33,953 bases of DNA, from contig BFEA01000220.1 of assembly GCA_003427395.1 (NCBI GenBank), positions 137,763 to 171,715 of the forward strand, in the 5' to 3' direction. The notes below the pieces were generated by a model that did not search any database, was not told the origin of the DNA, and worked only from the letters and a program-made list of their open reading frames with translations. Positions 22,303 to 31,982 of the stretch are shown here, piece after piece; positions within the stretch are counted from its first letter, which is position 1; the number at the start of each line of letters is the position of its first letter. This stretch comes from Chara braunii (Eukaryota > Streptophyta > Charophyceae > Charales > Characeae). The position numbers and the translations under genes are program-made.

Positions 22303-24661
22303 GCAGCAACAGCGAGGCAGTCGTGTGACCCCTTATCAGGCGACCAGCGATCCCGACTCGCCTGCCGGGCAACCGGGAAAGTTCATCTCGATTTCGGCGA
22401 TGCCAGCTTACAAAAACAAGAGCGTTGAGGAGCTGAGGTGGGAGGATTATCAACAGAACGACAAAGGTGGGCCTGCACCAGCCGGTCAGGCACGCCCAGC
22501 AGGTTCGATCTTTGGGGCGCCACCCCAGTCCAACCCATTTGGTGGTGCGACCACATTCGGAAGCACTACCCCAAATCCGAACCCCTTCGGTGTGGCATCT
22601 TCTCCGAATCCATTTGCATCCTCAACCCCAGCCTTTGGCTCCACTACGACCCCAGCGTTTGGTGCAACTGCAACCTCTTCACCGGCCTTTGGCTCAACTT
22701 CGTCATCGCTTTTTGGTGCACCAGCAGCTTTCGGGAGCACCGGGCAGCAATCGAGTCCCGCATTTGGTTTGCAGCCATCGACTTCGGTCTTTGGGTCAGC
22801 ACCAGCCAGCACCCCAGCCTTCGGCTCAACGAGCGTGTTTGGTTCAACCAGTGGCAGCACACTTGGGTCGGGCTTGTTTGGTGCCACAAGCAGTGCATTT
22901 GGGAGCACAGGTGGAGCGTTTGGGGCGGGGCTGGCTTCGTCTACCCCTGCATTTGGGAGTGTGACGCCTTCGCCAGCATTCGGTTCGTCCACTCCTGCTT
23001 TCGGTACCACCACCAGTCTCTTTGGGAGCACTCCATCTCCCTTCGGGGTTTCCACCTCTGCTTTTGGGCAATCCTCAACTCCTGCCTTCGGATCCACGCC
23101 TACACCGTTTGGCCAGACTTCAGCAAGCACGTCGGCATTTGGCAGCACCAGTCTTTTTGGAAACGCCTCCTCGGCTTTCAACTTCAGTCAAACGCGACCT
23201 GCGGGATTGACAGCGTCAACACCAGCGGCGTCACCCTCGCCGTTTGGCAGTTTCACCAACCCAGCCACGAACACTGGCTTTGGGTTCAATACACAGCCAC
23301 AGGGGACAGCAGGGCTTCTAGGAAGCACAGCCCCATTGCTGTTACAGCAGCCGGTTCTGCAGCCTCAGCAGCCTCAGCAACCGGGATTGATGGGGCAGCA
23401 GGTCGGCATATTTCCGACGCCTGTGGCGAATCCTTTTGGCTACATGCCAGCAGTACCACAAGTGAATGTGGGAAGGTCATGGAGCACGACCCCTAACAAA
23501 GGGCAGTCGGGAATTGCGAGCATGCCGCTGTCGGAAAAGCCTGTGCAGACTCGAGGCACATCGTTGTTGACACCGAGACACATCACCCCGCGGTCGAGGG
23601 TGCGGATGCACGCAAGGAGATACCAGCCTCAGAGTGGCAGCGCAAGGGTGTCTTTCCTGAGCGATGGCGAAGAGGTACCCACGACGCCACGGGCTGATGT
23701 GCTGTTCGTTCCCAGGGAAAATCCGCGCGCGCTATTCATTCGGCAGCCCGATCAGTCAGCAACTGTGGGAACGCCATCCAGAACGGTGGGTTTGAGCAGC
23801 CGAACCATCGCTTCACCTGCAGAGAATGGGAGATGTACCTCGCCTCCGGCTGACGTCTTTGGTGATAGTGCTGAGACAAGAGCTGTGAGGACGGAAATGC
23901 AGATGCCAGCGACTCAGTCATCGCCTCCTCGCACAATGCCTGGGGTACCGTATATGAATGGCTCCGACCCCAGGGAGCTTGATGTGAGATCACGCGAGCA
24001 GGTGGTTATCGGGGAGAGGGGAGGTGGTAGAACAGCTTCCGCCACAAAGCTTACGTCCGGAACGCCGGACGAGAGAACAGGAAACGGCCATGCTTCTCAT
24101 CTGTTTGCTGCAGACCATGAGGAGGATGGTATTTCTGCGGGGAAGCGTGGCACAGATATTGAGGCCCTCTTGCCCAAACTGCAACATCCAGAGTACTACA
24201 CAGAGCCGAAAGTTCAAGAGCTGGCCGCAAAGGAGCGTGCGAGCCCAGGGTACACTTCTCGTGTGAAGGACTTCGTCGTTGGTCGCAGGGGTTATGGGTC
24301 TGTAAGATTTTTGGGTGAGACAGACGTTAGGGGACTGGACCTGGAGGGCATTGTGCGGTTCAACAAGTGCGAGGTCTTGGTGTACATGGACGAAAGCAAG
24401 AAGCCTCCCGTCGGCAAGGGGCTGAATAAACCCGCAGAGGTCACACTTCTGAATGTCAAATGCATTGACAAGAAGAGTGGGCAGGTGCTGGAAGGTCCTG
24501 AGGTGGAGAAGTTTGAGAGGAAGCTGAAGAGGAAGACCGAGGAGCAGGGTGCCGAATTTGTAAAGTATGATGCCTCCAAAGGGGAATGGGTGTTCAGGGT
24601 GAAACACTTCAGCCAGTATGGGTGGGTGGACGTTTTGGATGAAGCTGACGAAGATGTGTGA
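21635..24661 (+). CDS. NUP98: Nucleoporin NUP98 (FG-repeat, autoproteolytic, plant type)
   Basis: NUP98 is an FG nucleoporin of the nuclear pore complex. Its disordered FG repeats form the permeability barrier and bind transport receptors, and its C-terminal domain anchors it to the pore scaffold. The 1008-residue product begins MFG. Residues 1-600 hold about 55 FG dipeptides, mostly PAFG, PFG or SAFG, with only two GLFG. A run of 14 glutamines (213-226) precedes a GLEBS motif (250-280, with [16 protein letters not shown] and KGGP), which binds the mRNA-export factor RAE1/Gle2. Residues 626-703 match the plant linker ([19 protein letters not shown]). Residues 846-1000 form the peptidase S59 autoproteolytic domain ending in HFS (991-993), predicted to be cut between F992 and S993. 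An in-frame stop at 21605-21607 fixes the start. The length is close to Arabidopsis NUP98. No intron interrupts the frame and no NUP96 follows. Confidence 0.97.
22271..22312 (+). repeat. CAG/CAA repeat encoding 14 glutamines in NUP98
   Basis: Fourteen consecutive glutamine codons (residues 213-226), twelve CAG and two CAA, lie between the first FG block and the GLEBS motif. Triplet runs of this kind vary in length within species. The tract is in frame, so it would vary the FG-to-GLEBS spacing without disrupting the protein. Confidence 0.95.
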
Positions 24662-25127
24662 TTGGTTCTCTGGAAAGGGAGTGAGCAAAATTCTGTTCTC
24701 CTGGACCTTGATGCCTGCGGAAAATGGAGATGACGCAGTGGATATCTGCTGTACGCGTCTGGCACAGAGGGCTCCGGAGAGAATGAGGAGGTGTCGATTA
24801 TGAAAGCCGGACAGATGTCGTATGCTATTCGTAGGAATTAGGAGACCTCACTGGTTGGACACCTCGGTGCATAACCTGCTTGACATGTACTGATCAGGAG
24901 GATAAACTACAAAAGGGTGCTTTTGGGTGGGCACATGGTTGTGGTTCTGGTTTGGGAGAACTTGTGGGGAGGCGCTTTTGAGTGAGTAAAGTTTTGTCTT
25001 CCTCGCACAGGCTTATATATATATATATATATATTGTAAGTCTCTGCCGAGATTCCATTTGGGTGCAGCAGTTCAAATGAAGTGGGGGATAAGGAAGAGG
25101 TAGCATCCTGTAGGAGGAGGAAACGTT

Positions 25128-25128
<1 letters not shown>
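24662..25128 (+). other. 3' flank of NUP98, probable 3' UTR
   Basis: No coding potential is seen after the TGA stop. No canonical AATAAA is evident, but plant polyadenylation signals are often degenerate. A TA dinucleotide run lies at about 25014-25034. The transcript end cannot be placed from sequence alone. Confidence 0.4.
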
Positions 25129-25173
<45 letters not shown>

Positions 25174-25206
25174 NAGTGGGGGATAAGGAAGAGGTAGCAT
25201 CCTGTA

Positions 25207-25277
<71 letters not shown>
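25081..25277. repeat. Duplicated segment with G45 and G71 runs joined at one N
   Basis: The segment agtgggggataaggaagagg leading into tagcatcctgtagg occurs at 25081-25114 and again at 25175-25208. The first copy leads through gaggaggaaacgttc into 45 G (25129-25173). Then comes a single N (25174), the second copy, and 71 G (25207-25277). The arrangement resembles two contig ends that overlap but were not merged. The polyproline or polyglycine frames here are artefacts. Confidence 0.85.
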
Positions 25278-25279
<2 letters not shown>

Positions 25280-26320
25280 CCATGTTGGGTGGTTGGTTAG
25301 GGTGCACCCTGTTGTAGGGGGAAATGTTTGCAGGGTGACATTACGACCTGTCCGGTGGAGGAAAATGTTAAGAGTTTCGCCGCCCATGTCAGTTGCGTAG
25401 TCGGGTGGTCCTTGTCATCACAACTTTGCCTGTAATTGAGAGGATGTGTGAAAACAAAACGTCCTTCAGAAGCTTTTCCATTTTGGCTGGTATCATCGCT
25501 GGTGTAGGATCGTTGGCAGGACAGGTGGCGTTGGAGATGGCAGCTTGGGGGGGTATCCAAGGAGAGGTGATTTGTTTATATAGCTCACCTATGTATGTAT
25601 CGTGCCGCGCATAATTGTGGTTCCAGGCCACAGTGGCAAAACCATACCTGTGGGCTCTGTTAGCCGCGTGAGCAGCATGCAGCCGGTGGGGGTTCATTTC
25701 GCACTGGGTTGGACTTTGCAAGACGGTCTTTGACGTTTCTTTTCTTTTGTTTTCTTTTCTGTCTTTCTTATCTCACAGCACGACTGGTGAAGGTTGGCTC
25801 TTGCGGTTATGGGTGAAAGTCTTGATGATGATGCTGAGACTAAAAAGAGTGAATCGGGATGGGTCTTGTGGCTAAGTGTAAGGTTTCGGCTGGGCGGGCG
25901 GATTACAGTGCTTTTGCATGATGTGCTTGCTTGTGCTGTGTATAAGATATGCGACGCATACCCTTTTCCGATTTTTGTTTTTTCCCCTCCCCTCCCTTCC
26001 CCCCCCCCTCCGCCTCCTTTCCCAGTCCAGAGAACATCTATTGTGGCTCTGCTGTGGACTCAGATCCTGCTCTAAGTCTGTGTTTTCATTAATTGGTATT
26101 ATGGGAGAGAGAGAGAGAGTCTGTGGTGAAGGTTATGTGGTTAATCAATGTGGCAGTGAAATCAACATGGGGTTTTCAAGAATTTCAGGTGACGTCAGTG
26201 AAATAGGTTCTCCAAGGACTTCTGGTTGTGTGACTGGTTTGTTGGTTCGCAGGGAACAGGTTAGGTACTCCTCTGCAGAGTCACTGTGCTGGTGGAAAGT
26301 GACCCTCTCTTTTACCGATC
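25278..26320. other. Non-coding region downstream of NUP98
   Basis: No gene is recognised. Short frames occur, for example at 25393-25614 and 25794-26075, without family resemblance. A C-rich pyrimidine tract lies at about 25980-26025. Confidence 0.5.
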
Positions 26321-26324
26321 ACGG

Positions 26325-26445
26325 TGTGGAAAGACTCCTAAAGATGTTCTGTTTTGGACTGGGTAATCGCCGGCGTTCACGTTGTGGAAAGACCCATAAA
26401 GATGTTCAGAATCTGTTTTGGACTGGGTAATCACCGGTGTCTGTC
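26325..26445. repeat. Tandem duplication of about 57-62 bp
   Basis: The unit gtggaaagac-c-taaagatgtt, followed by ctgttttggactgggtaatc and accgg, occurs twice in tandem, near 26326 and 26383. The second copy has a small insertion. It sits at the start of a longer stretch of diverged repeats. Confidence 0.8.
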
Positions 26446-26619
26446 ATGTGGAGAACTGACATATGTCTGTGTGTGAGAGGAATGAATGGTGCGCAGTGCT
26501 CCTCAGGGCATCCGTTAAAGATTGGAACTGTACAGATGAGATTGGCATGTCGGCAGCGTAAGGGGATGGCTTGCAAATCGAGAAATGGTACAAGAAGTTC
26601 ATCAACGGGAAAAAACGTA

Positions 26620-27165
26620 TGGTCCAGGGTGCATACATCGTACATGTTTCTGGGTCTGGTGTGTCCCTCTAGGAGTACGTGAAACTTTGGTATGTGTACG
26701 ACTCTCTTATGATGCTGTGAGGTTCTGGGAAAGCATCTACCGCCTGTTCTACCTAACTGCTTTTCCTGGCAAAGGGATGGACTGTGATGGCACCCGGGAC
26801 AGTGCATCGCCGGTCGGTGTTGGTCCCTCGAGGAGTACATGGAACTTGGTGCACGGCTCTGTTCTGAGGCTTCGATGTTATGGGAAACCGTCGGCAAGCA
26901 GTTCTATGTACGTACGTGCTTTTCCTGGCAAAGGGATTGATAGTGGCCAGCCAGGAAAGCGGGCGGATTGGTGTCGGTCCCTCCAGAGAGTATGCAGAAC
27001 TTCGGACGCGTGCGGCGGCTCTGTTATGAGGCATCGAGGTTCTGGGAAGGCGTTGGCAAGCAGTTCTACGTACGAACTTTTCCTGGCGAAGGGATGGATT
27101 GTGGTGCACCGGGTGACGGGCTCGTCTCGGTGTCCCTTTCGGACTATGCAAGATGTCAAAAGTGT
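26620..27165. repeat. Diverged tandem repeat, period about 158 bp, three copies
   Basis: The anchor ttttcctggc followed by aaagggatgg occurs at 26761, 26920 and 27078. The intervals of 159 and 158 bp stay alignable (gtccctc-aggagta, gttctgggaa, ggcaagcagttcta). The 227-codon + frame crossing it is interrupted in its periodicity by the 158-bp step. I do not call it a gene. Confidence 0.8.
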
Positions 27166-27174
27166 GTATGTGTC

Positions 27175-27650
27175 AGAAGCAGAAGCTACTGCCTCTACCC
27201 CCCTCGCTACTTTTGCTCATCCCGTTGACAGACGGCCGGAAGAGTGTCTGGAGCAAGGGTCTTGTTAGATGCAAGAATTTTACTGCGCTTTGATCCGTGG
27301 ACGAGGAGGAAGCAACTGGGGTTTTTCTTGGAAATGGAATGCTATGTTGTGTACAACACCCGGCAAATGTGTATGATGTGTAAGGAGCAGCAACTGCCTA
27401 CTCCCAAGTCGTCCGTCCACAAGCTGCTTGGAACAGTGTGTCCACAGCAAGTCGGGGTAGTTGTCAAGAATGTACCGACATTGATTTCGTGGACGAGGAG
27501 GAAGCCGCGTGCTTTAATGCCATGTTGTGTGGGGCACCCAGGCAATTGTGTATGTAGCAGCAGATTACTGCCTACTACTCTCCCTACCGTTCTCGCTCCT
27601 CAATGAACAGGCTGCGTCGAAGAGTGTATGTGGCAAATCTGGTCTTGGAC
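27175..27650. repeat. Further diverged repeats, anchor cgtggacgaggaggaagc
   Basis: The sequence cgtggacgaggaggaagc occurs at about 27296 and 27491, each followed by an atg-catgttgtgt-like block. A block with ctactgcctctac to gaagagtgtctgg at about 27187-27252 is echoed at about 27568-27633. Two or more old copies of a unit of about 195 bp or more seem to make up this stretch. Confidence 0.6.
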
Positions 27651-28250
27651 GGCAATCTGATCTGTGGTAAATCTGCTATTGGACGGCAATCGGATCTTAG
27701 TATGGGTTGTATCCGGTGAACACCAAGCTGGGAGGGAGACAGAGATGGGGTTATCTGTCGGATCGATAACGGTGGACACTGTGTCCGGAATGAGGCGAAG
27801 GGCATTACTCACACCAGCACTTCCATAATGTAGCGGACGGCGATTCTGGCGAGACCTGCATGCATCTCACTGCAATTACGTCCACCGCTCAGTCGAAGAA
27901 GTCCCTAGTGTTGAGGAGTGTGCCCCCAGCAAGGATCCAGTTTTGCATGTGAGGCTCTTCTATCAGTGGGGTATGGGTGAGCCTATTGATAGTTGTTCAT
28001 GAAGCAAATATCTGTTATCATCTTTCCGTGCTGCCTGAGGAGTTATGAGTGGTTCTGCCCATTGGCCCTGTGGGGGAGGTAGGTGTTTTCCTTAGTTCCC
28101 ATCTCCTTTCTCTCTCATGCTGGAGTTTGTCTGCTGGCTGTTTGCAGCAGGCGGATTCGGAGAATGACGAACGGAGGAATTTTCGTGAGGTTTGTGGCCC
28201 ATAACTTGTATATCTACAGACAGGGCGGAGCTCCTGTGAACATCAAGGCT
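27651..28250. other. Non-coding spacer
   Basis: No gene, structured RNA or clear repeat was recognised, apart from a short repeated motif (gacggcaatc-gatct) at about 27650-27696. Confidence 0.45.
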
Positions 28251-28460
28251 TGTTATCATTGGTGCAAGGGCTTCGTAACGTTGTTTTGTACATTGTTCTG
28301 CATCCGAAAGCTGCTGGGGTAAATGAGCTGTGTGATTGCAGTCAAGGCAACGCCATCATTGGTGCAAGGGCTTTGTGTTGGAGTGAGGCTGTGTACACTG
28401 GCTGCTGGTTAATCAGCAGTGATTGTAGTTGAGGCAATGCCGTCATTGGTGCAAAGGAGG
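28250..28460. repeat. Degenerate tandem repeat of about 90-100 bp, three copies
   Basis: The motif atcattggtgcaagggct or a variant occurs at 28255, 28355 and 28442. Each copy is preceded by a caaggc- or gaggcaatgcc-like stretch. The spacing is 100 and 87 bp. Confidence 0.65.
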
Positions 28461-28580
28461 GCGGGGGGAGCTGGGAATCCTTAGAAAGAAAAAAGAAAAA
28501 AAAATTGTGAACGGAGGACACTGTTTCGACTTCCAAGGAAATGGACCTGGCAATGGTATGTGCTACTCTTCCAATTTCTC

Positions 28581-28584
<4 letters not shown>

Positions 28585-28636
<52 letters not shown>
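28585..28636. repeat. (TG)26 microsatellite
   Basis: Uninterrupted TG dinucleotides, followed by a shorter CA stretch at about 28688-28702. The Cys-Val and His-Thr frames derived from it are not genes. Confidence 0.95.
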
Positions 28637-28637
<1 letters not shown>

Positions 28638-28699
28638 ACCTGCGTGCACGGGCATGGGTACGATTGTGTGTGTGCTTCTGTGTCTCACCCACACACACA

Positions 28700-29183
28700 C
28701 ACACTCTCTCTCCCCCCTTCAGCCGCCCACCCCCTTTTATGTTGTTTGTCTGTGTGCATCTCTCTGCGTCTTTCGCCCTTTTTCTTGTCTGTCTGTTTGT
28801 CTCTCTTAGGGTCTCGCCACACCAATGTCGAGACATCACTACATTCGACATATGTTAGGAACTTCTCGACATTCCCTCTTTTGACGACAAACCCTCTTTG
28901 CCACACATCATGTCGAAGTGGAGAACGCCGAATTCATACACACAAAAGAGACAAACTGGTTGACGATAGGATAAGCGTTGGTCAGCTCTCCTTTTCGACA
29001 TTTGGGCAAGAACTCGATATCTCATCGGAGGACTGTTGAAAATCTCCAAGTTGCAGGCCTGAAGTGGAAACGAGCCCTGCTCGAGAGGTGTTGTAACCCT
29101 TTCCCTTACGGGTCCTTAGTCTTTTTTGAAGTTTTTTCTCATCTCGGATTTCGACATGCTGTGTGGCAGGGGGTGAGAATGTC
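28700..29183. other. Non-coding spacer with repeated tcgaca motif
   Basis: The hexamer tcgaca or its complement tgtcga recurs many times between about 28823 and 29245 (for example tctcgacattcc, tttcgacatttg, atttcgacatgc). It may be a decayed repeat. No gene is recognised. Confidence 0.4.
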
Positions 29184-29215
<32 letters not shown>

Positions 29216-29247
29216 GGAGAGAATGTCGAAAATGCCGTTTTCGACAT
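29168..29247. repeat. A29 run inside a duplicated motif, followed by a hairpin
   Basis: The motif gggggtgagaatgtc precedes 29 consecutive A (29184-29212), and a close copy, gggggagagaatgtc, follows them. Immediately after, atgtcgaaaa (29223-29232) and ttttcgacat (29238-29247) form a perfect 10-bp stem with a 5-base loop. Confidence 0.75.
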
Positions 29248-29652
29248 CGGGGTGGCGAGGACCTTAGCTAGGGGGCATATTTTAATATGGGTCAGTCCCA
29301 AGTAGACGAAGTGAATCGTGTGGGTTTTATCATTTATGCAGATTCTCCGACCATTCGTGCCCAACTTTATCTGTCCTCTGGGCTCTGGAAAAGGGCCTTT
29401 ACTGTGCCCTATGGCTATATTTTCAAAAGAGCCTGTACTGTGCTGTGCCCTATGGCTGGTTGGATGCACAGAGAGAGGGGGGGGGTTGTTTGGTTGTCGT
29501 AGCGGTTTCCTGTAGGCTTGTGGGGAAGAGGCAGGTTTGACGACCGCCGGCTAGACAACACTGCTATCCAGTCCTGGATACTGTTGTGGGAGTCTGATTG
29601 ATAGTTCGTTTGTTTTCAAGGGTTGGTATTTGGGGGTGTGATTTGTATGTAC

Positions 29653-29985
29653 CTCTGGACAGTGGATACCCCTTTTTGTCGTCTCCCCACCTTCCCTCCC
29701 CTGTTCTTTTTTTTTTTTCCCTTTTTTTTTTAATCCCGTTCCTCCCCTGTGCTTACCCCCCCGCCCCCTCTTTTCTTTTGTTCTTCTGGATACCTTTTGA
29801 TGACTCTGGACAGTGGATACCCCTTTTTTTTGGCTCCCCCTACCTTCCCTCTTACCTTCCCTCTCCTGTTTTTTTTTTTCCCTTTTTTTTTCCCTTTTGT
29901 CCATCCCGTTCCTCCCTGGTTTTTTTTTTTTTTTTTTTTTTTTTTTCCTTCCCTTTTCTTTTGTTCTTCTGGATGCCTTTTGATT
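29653..29985. repeat. Tandem duplication of about 151 bp, pyrimidine-rich
   Basis: The sequence ctctggacagtggatacccc occurs at 29653 and 29804. Each copy is followed by C/T-rich sequence with T runs and ends in ttttcttttgttcttctgga. Length differences lie in the T runs. Confidence 0.85.
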
Positions 29986-30132
29986 AAAATGAGTGCAGTG
30001 TATATCTTTCAATGTGTGGATGGTTATATTTTTCACAATTGAGTGTGACTGGCACTGTCTGGCAGTGGTTTGTGTTGTGATAATAGTAGTGTAGTAGTGT
30101 ACCCATGTGTGTAGCACATCCAGATCAGACGT

Positions 30133-30170
<38 letters not shown>

Positions 30171-30596
30171 AGGTCAATCCGATGGGGAAAGCGCAGAGTG
30201 AATCTATAGTATACAGCTTTGTGCAATTAATACAGGACACACTGGGAAGTATGGGGGCAGAAGAGAACTGACCTGCAAACTGACAGGGAGGAGGCAGAAG
30301 ATGGCGTTGCTGCTCGACTGTGCTGCACACAGATGAATGGTGGGAGGACAAGAAGACGAAGAAGAAGCAGTGATGGAGATTCGGAGAAGAAGAAGATCCT
30401 AAGCCATGTGAATGCTGTAGCCATGCGCAGATGATGGAGGCAGAATAATAAGAAATGAGGAGGAAGAAGAAGAGCCGTAGACGTGCAATTGTAGGGGATG
30501 AAATAATATCTGCCCTCAAGATCTCCGTCGGAAGATCAGTGACGTCTGATATTATCAAAGCGTAACCAGGTCTCTGCGTCTCACAGTCACAGGAGG
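29986..30596. other. Non-coding spacer with an A33 run
   Basis: A run of 33 A occupies 30134-30166, preceded by gacgtc. The rest is mixed sequence with GAAGA-rich parts (about 30350-30395, 30455-30475). A minus-strand frame of 407 codons that crosses this region and its flanks is rich in Leu and Phe homopolymers from microsatellites. I do not call it a gene. Confidence 0.5.
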
Positions 30597-30642
30597 AGAG
30601 GAGAAGGAGAAGGAGAAGGAGAAGGAGAAGGAGAAGAAGACT
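30597..30642. repeat. (GGAGAA)n hexanucleotide repeat
   Basis: Tandem ggagaa units, about six, within a purine-rich stretch. On the minus strand it yields a Leu run in an open frame. Confidence 0.9.
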
Positions 30643-31028
30643 GAGAGCTCTCTCGGTGTCCGTCTTTATCTGTAAGCGTCTCGCTCTCGGTCTTGCTCTT
30701 TTTCTCTCTGTGGACGAGAAGTACTGACTGACGAAAGGTGGTGCATTGAGCCACACTGAGGTCACTGAGGTCATGCAGGTAACAGGTCGAAGTCCCGTTC
30801 CAACAGGTCGAAGTCCCGTTCCAACGGGGAGATCTAGCTATGTTGGCAGCAGGTGAGTACCACCTCCTTCTCTGCTGCAGGTGAGCTTTACCCCGTCCTC
30901 CTCTGTAGACCTTCAGCTGCTCCGCACTTCAGCATTCAGCCTTATCCTCTACGCCTGGCTCTTTCTATTGCCCAGAGCTGCTTTCCAGGAGCCAAGCGGA
31001 GTCTGAGCACAAGGTGTACAATGTGTCT
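30643..31028. other. Non-coding spacer with a 21-bp duplication
   Basis: The 21-mer aacaggtcgaagtcccgttcc occurs twice in tandem at about 30781-30824. Otherwise there is no recognisable gene. Pyrimidine-rich segments and possible splice-like sites exist but nothing ties them to an exon. Confidence 0.5.
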
Positions 31029-31396
31029 GGTCCTCGTCCACGACTGAAACGTAGTGCTCTGGGCTTTTGAACCAGTCCAGTCACTGTGGAACCGTGGAGA
31101 TCAAGTCCGACCACCGGTCGAAACAGGTGTATTGAATCTGTGTCCTGTACGCAGGTCGTCGAACGTAGTCGATCTCGACCTGGCCTCCGTGTTCCGGGTG
31201 CCTCTCTGCGCTGGTCCTCGTCCACGGCTGAAACATAGTGCTCTGGGCTTTTGAACCAGTCCAGTCACTGTGGACCGTGTGGAGATCCAAGTCCGACCAC
31301 CGGTCGAAACAGGTGCATTGAATCTGTGTCCTGTATGCAGGTCGTCGAACGTAGTCGATCTCGACCTGGCCTCCGTGTTCCGGGTGCCTCTCTGCG
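31029..31396. repeat. 184-bp tandem duplication
   Basis: The segment starting tcctcgtccacg at 31031 recurs at 31215. It is collinear through gtgctctgggcttttgaacc, agtccgaccaccggtcgaaa, gtcgtcgaacgtagtcgatc and tccgtgttccgggtgcctct. The few differences suggest a recent duplication. Confidence 0.9.
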
Positions 31397-31529
31397 GTAG
31401 CAGCTATACCTGTGGACCATGTTGAGATTCAGCAGTTGCGGACGGACTCGCCATTGTGCCAAAAGTCATCATGAACAGGTTTAGGGTGTTAGTTTGGCAC
31501 ACAGTAGAGAATAGCTCCAGTCCTAAATG

Positions 31530-31982
31530 AGAACAGACACAGGCTCTGCCCAAGCGGGCTAGCTCAGTTGGTTGAGCACGTAAGTGGTATTCAGGAGGTG
31601 GTGGGTTCGATTCCCTGCGTCGTCCATTCGACGAGGAGGTGGTGGGTTTGATTCCCCGCATCGTCCATTCGATCCCCCCGCGGCCATGTTTGATATGCCT
31701 TTGGGTTCACCAGTGGAGATAAGCAGCTTGGTCCCCCTGGCTGGCTGTGGAAGTATCACTATGCTTTCTAGCTCACGCCAGGTGTCAGGAGCCGGGGTAC
31801 TGCTCCCCGCATAGTGTAGAGGCCGGCAATCCAACCCATAACCCTTTGCGTCTTGCTTTTGTAGTCCATAGATGAAGGGTGTATCATTCCAGGCTAGGTA
31901 GGTAGGTAGGTAGGTAGTGGGCGGTATATTGAGAGAAGAACAATATAGGTTAACTTAGTTTTGAAAAAAGAACAGACACAGG
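31530..31982. repeat. 14-bp direct repeats flanking the SINE-like insertion
   Basis: The 14-mer agaacagacacagg occurs at 31530-31543 and at 31969-31982, directly abutting the two ends of the tRNA-derived element. It is interpreted as its target-site duplication. Confidence 0.75.
31544..31968 (+). mobile_element. tRNA-derived SINE-like element
   Basis: The head carries an A box (tagctcagttgg, 31560-31571) and a B box (ggttcgattcc, 31604-31614) spaced like a tRNA internal promoter. The D-arm pairing gctc/gagc is intact, but there is no matching acceptor stem or anticodon arm, so it is not a tRNA gene. A second B-box-like copy (31645-31655) lies in a duplicated segment of about 38 bp. The body of about 200 bp is unrecognised. 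A GGTA tetranucleotide repeat (about 31896-31917) lies near the 3' end, and a short A run precedes the flanking repeat. Pol III promoter, simple-repeat tail and target-site duplication fit a SINE of about 425 bp. No known family name can be assigned. Confidence 0.75.

Noticed and set aside
22486-23181. Minus-strand frame of 231 codons within NUP98
   Set aside because: A Pro/Lys/Ala repeat complementary to the FG codons, not an independent gene.
22438-23496. Second + strand frame of 352 codons inside NUP98
   Set aside because: A frame-shifted shadow of the FG repeats. The NUP98 frame carries all conserved motifs.
24894-25387. Proline-rich minus-strand frames
   Set aside because: They derive from the G45 and G71 runs read on the other strand and cross an undetermined base.
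25393-25614. 73-codon + strand frame with a Gly/Ala-rich hydrophobic stretch
   Set aside because: Considered as a small membrane protein or an exon, but there is no family match, no convincing splice context and no repeat of the signal.
29551-30774. Minus-strand frame of 407 codons
   Set aside because: It is made of homopolymer-derived Phe, Lys and Leu runs, with no recognisable domain or conserved block.
31551-31625. Functional tRNA gene
   Set aside because: A and B boxes are present, but the acceptor ends do not pair and no proper anticodon arm forms. The setting fits a SINE head better.
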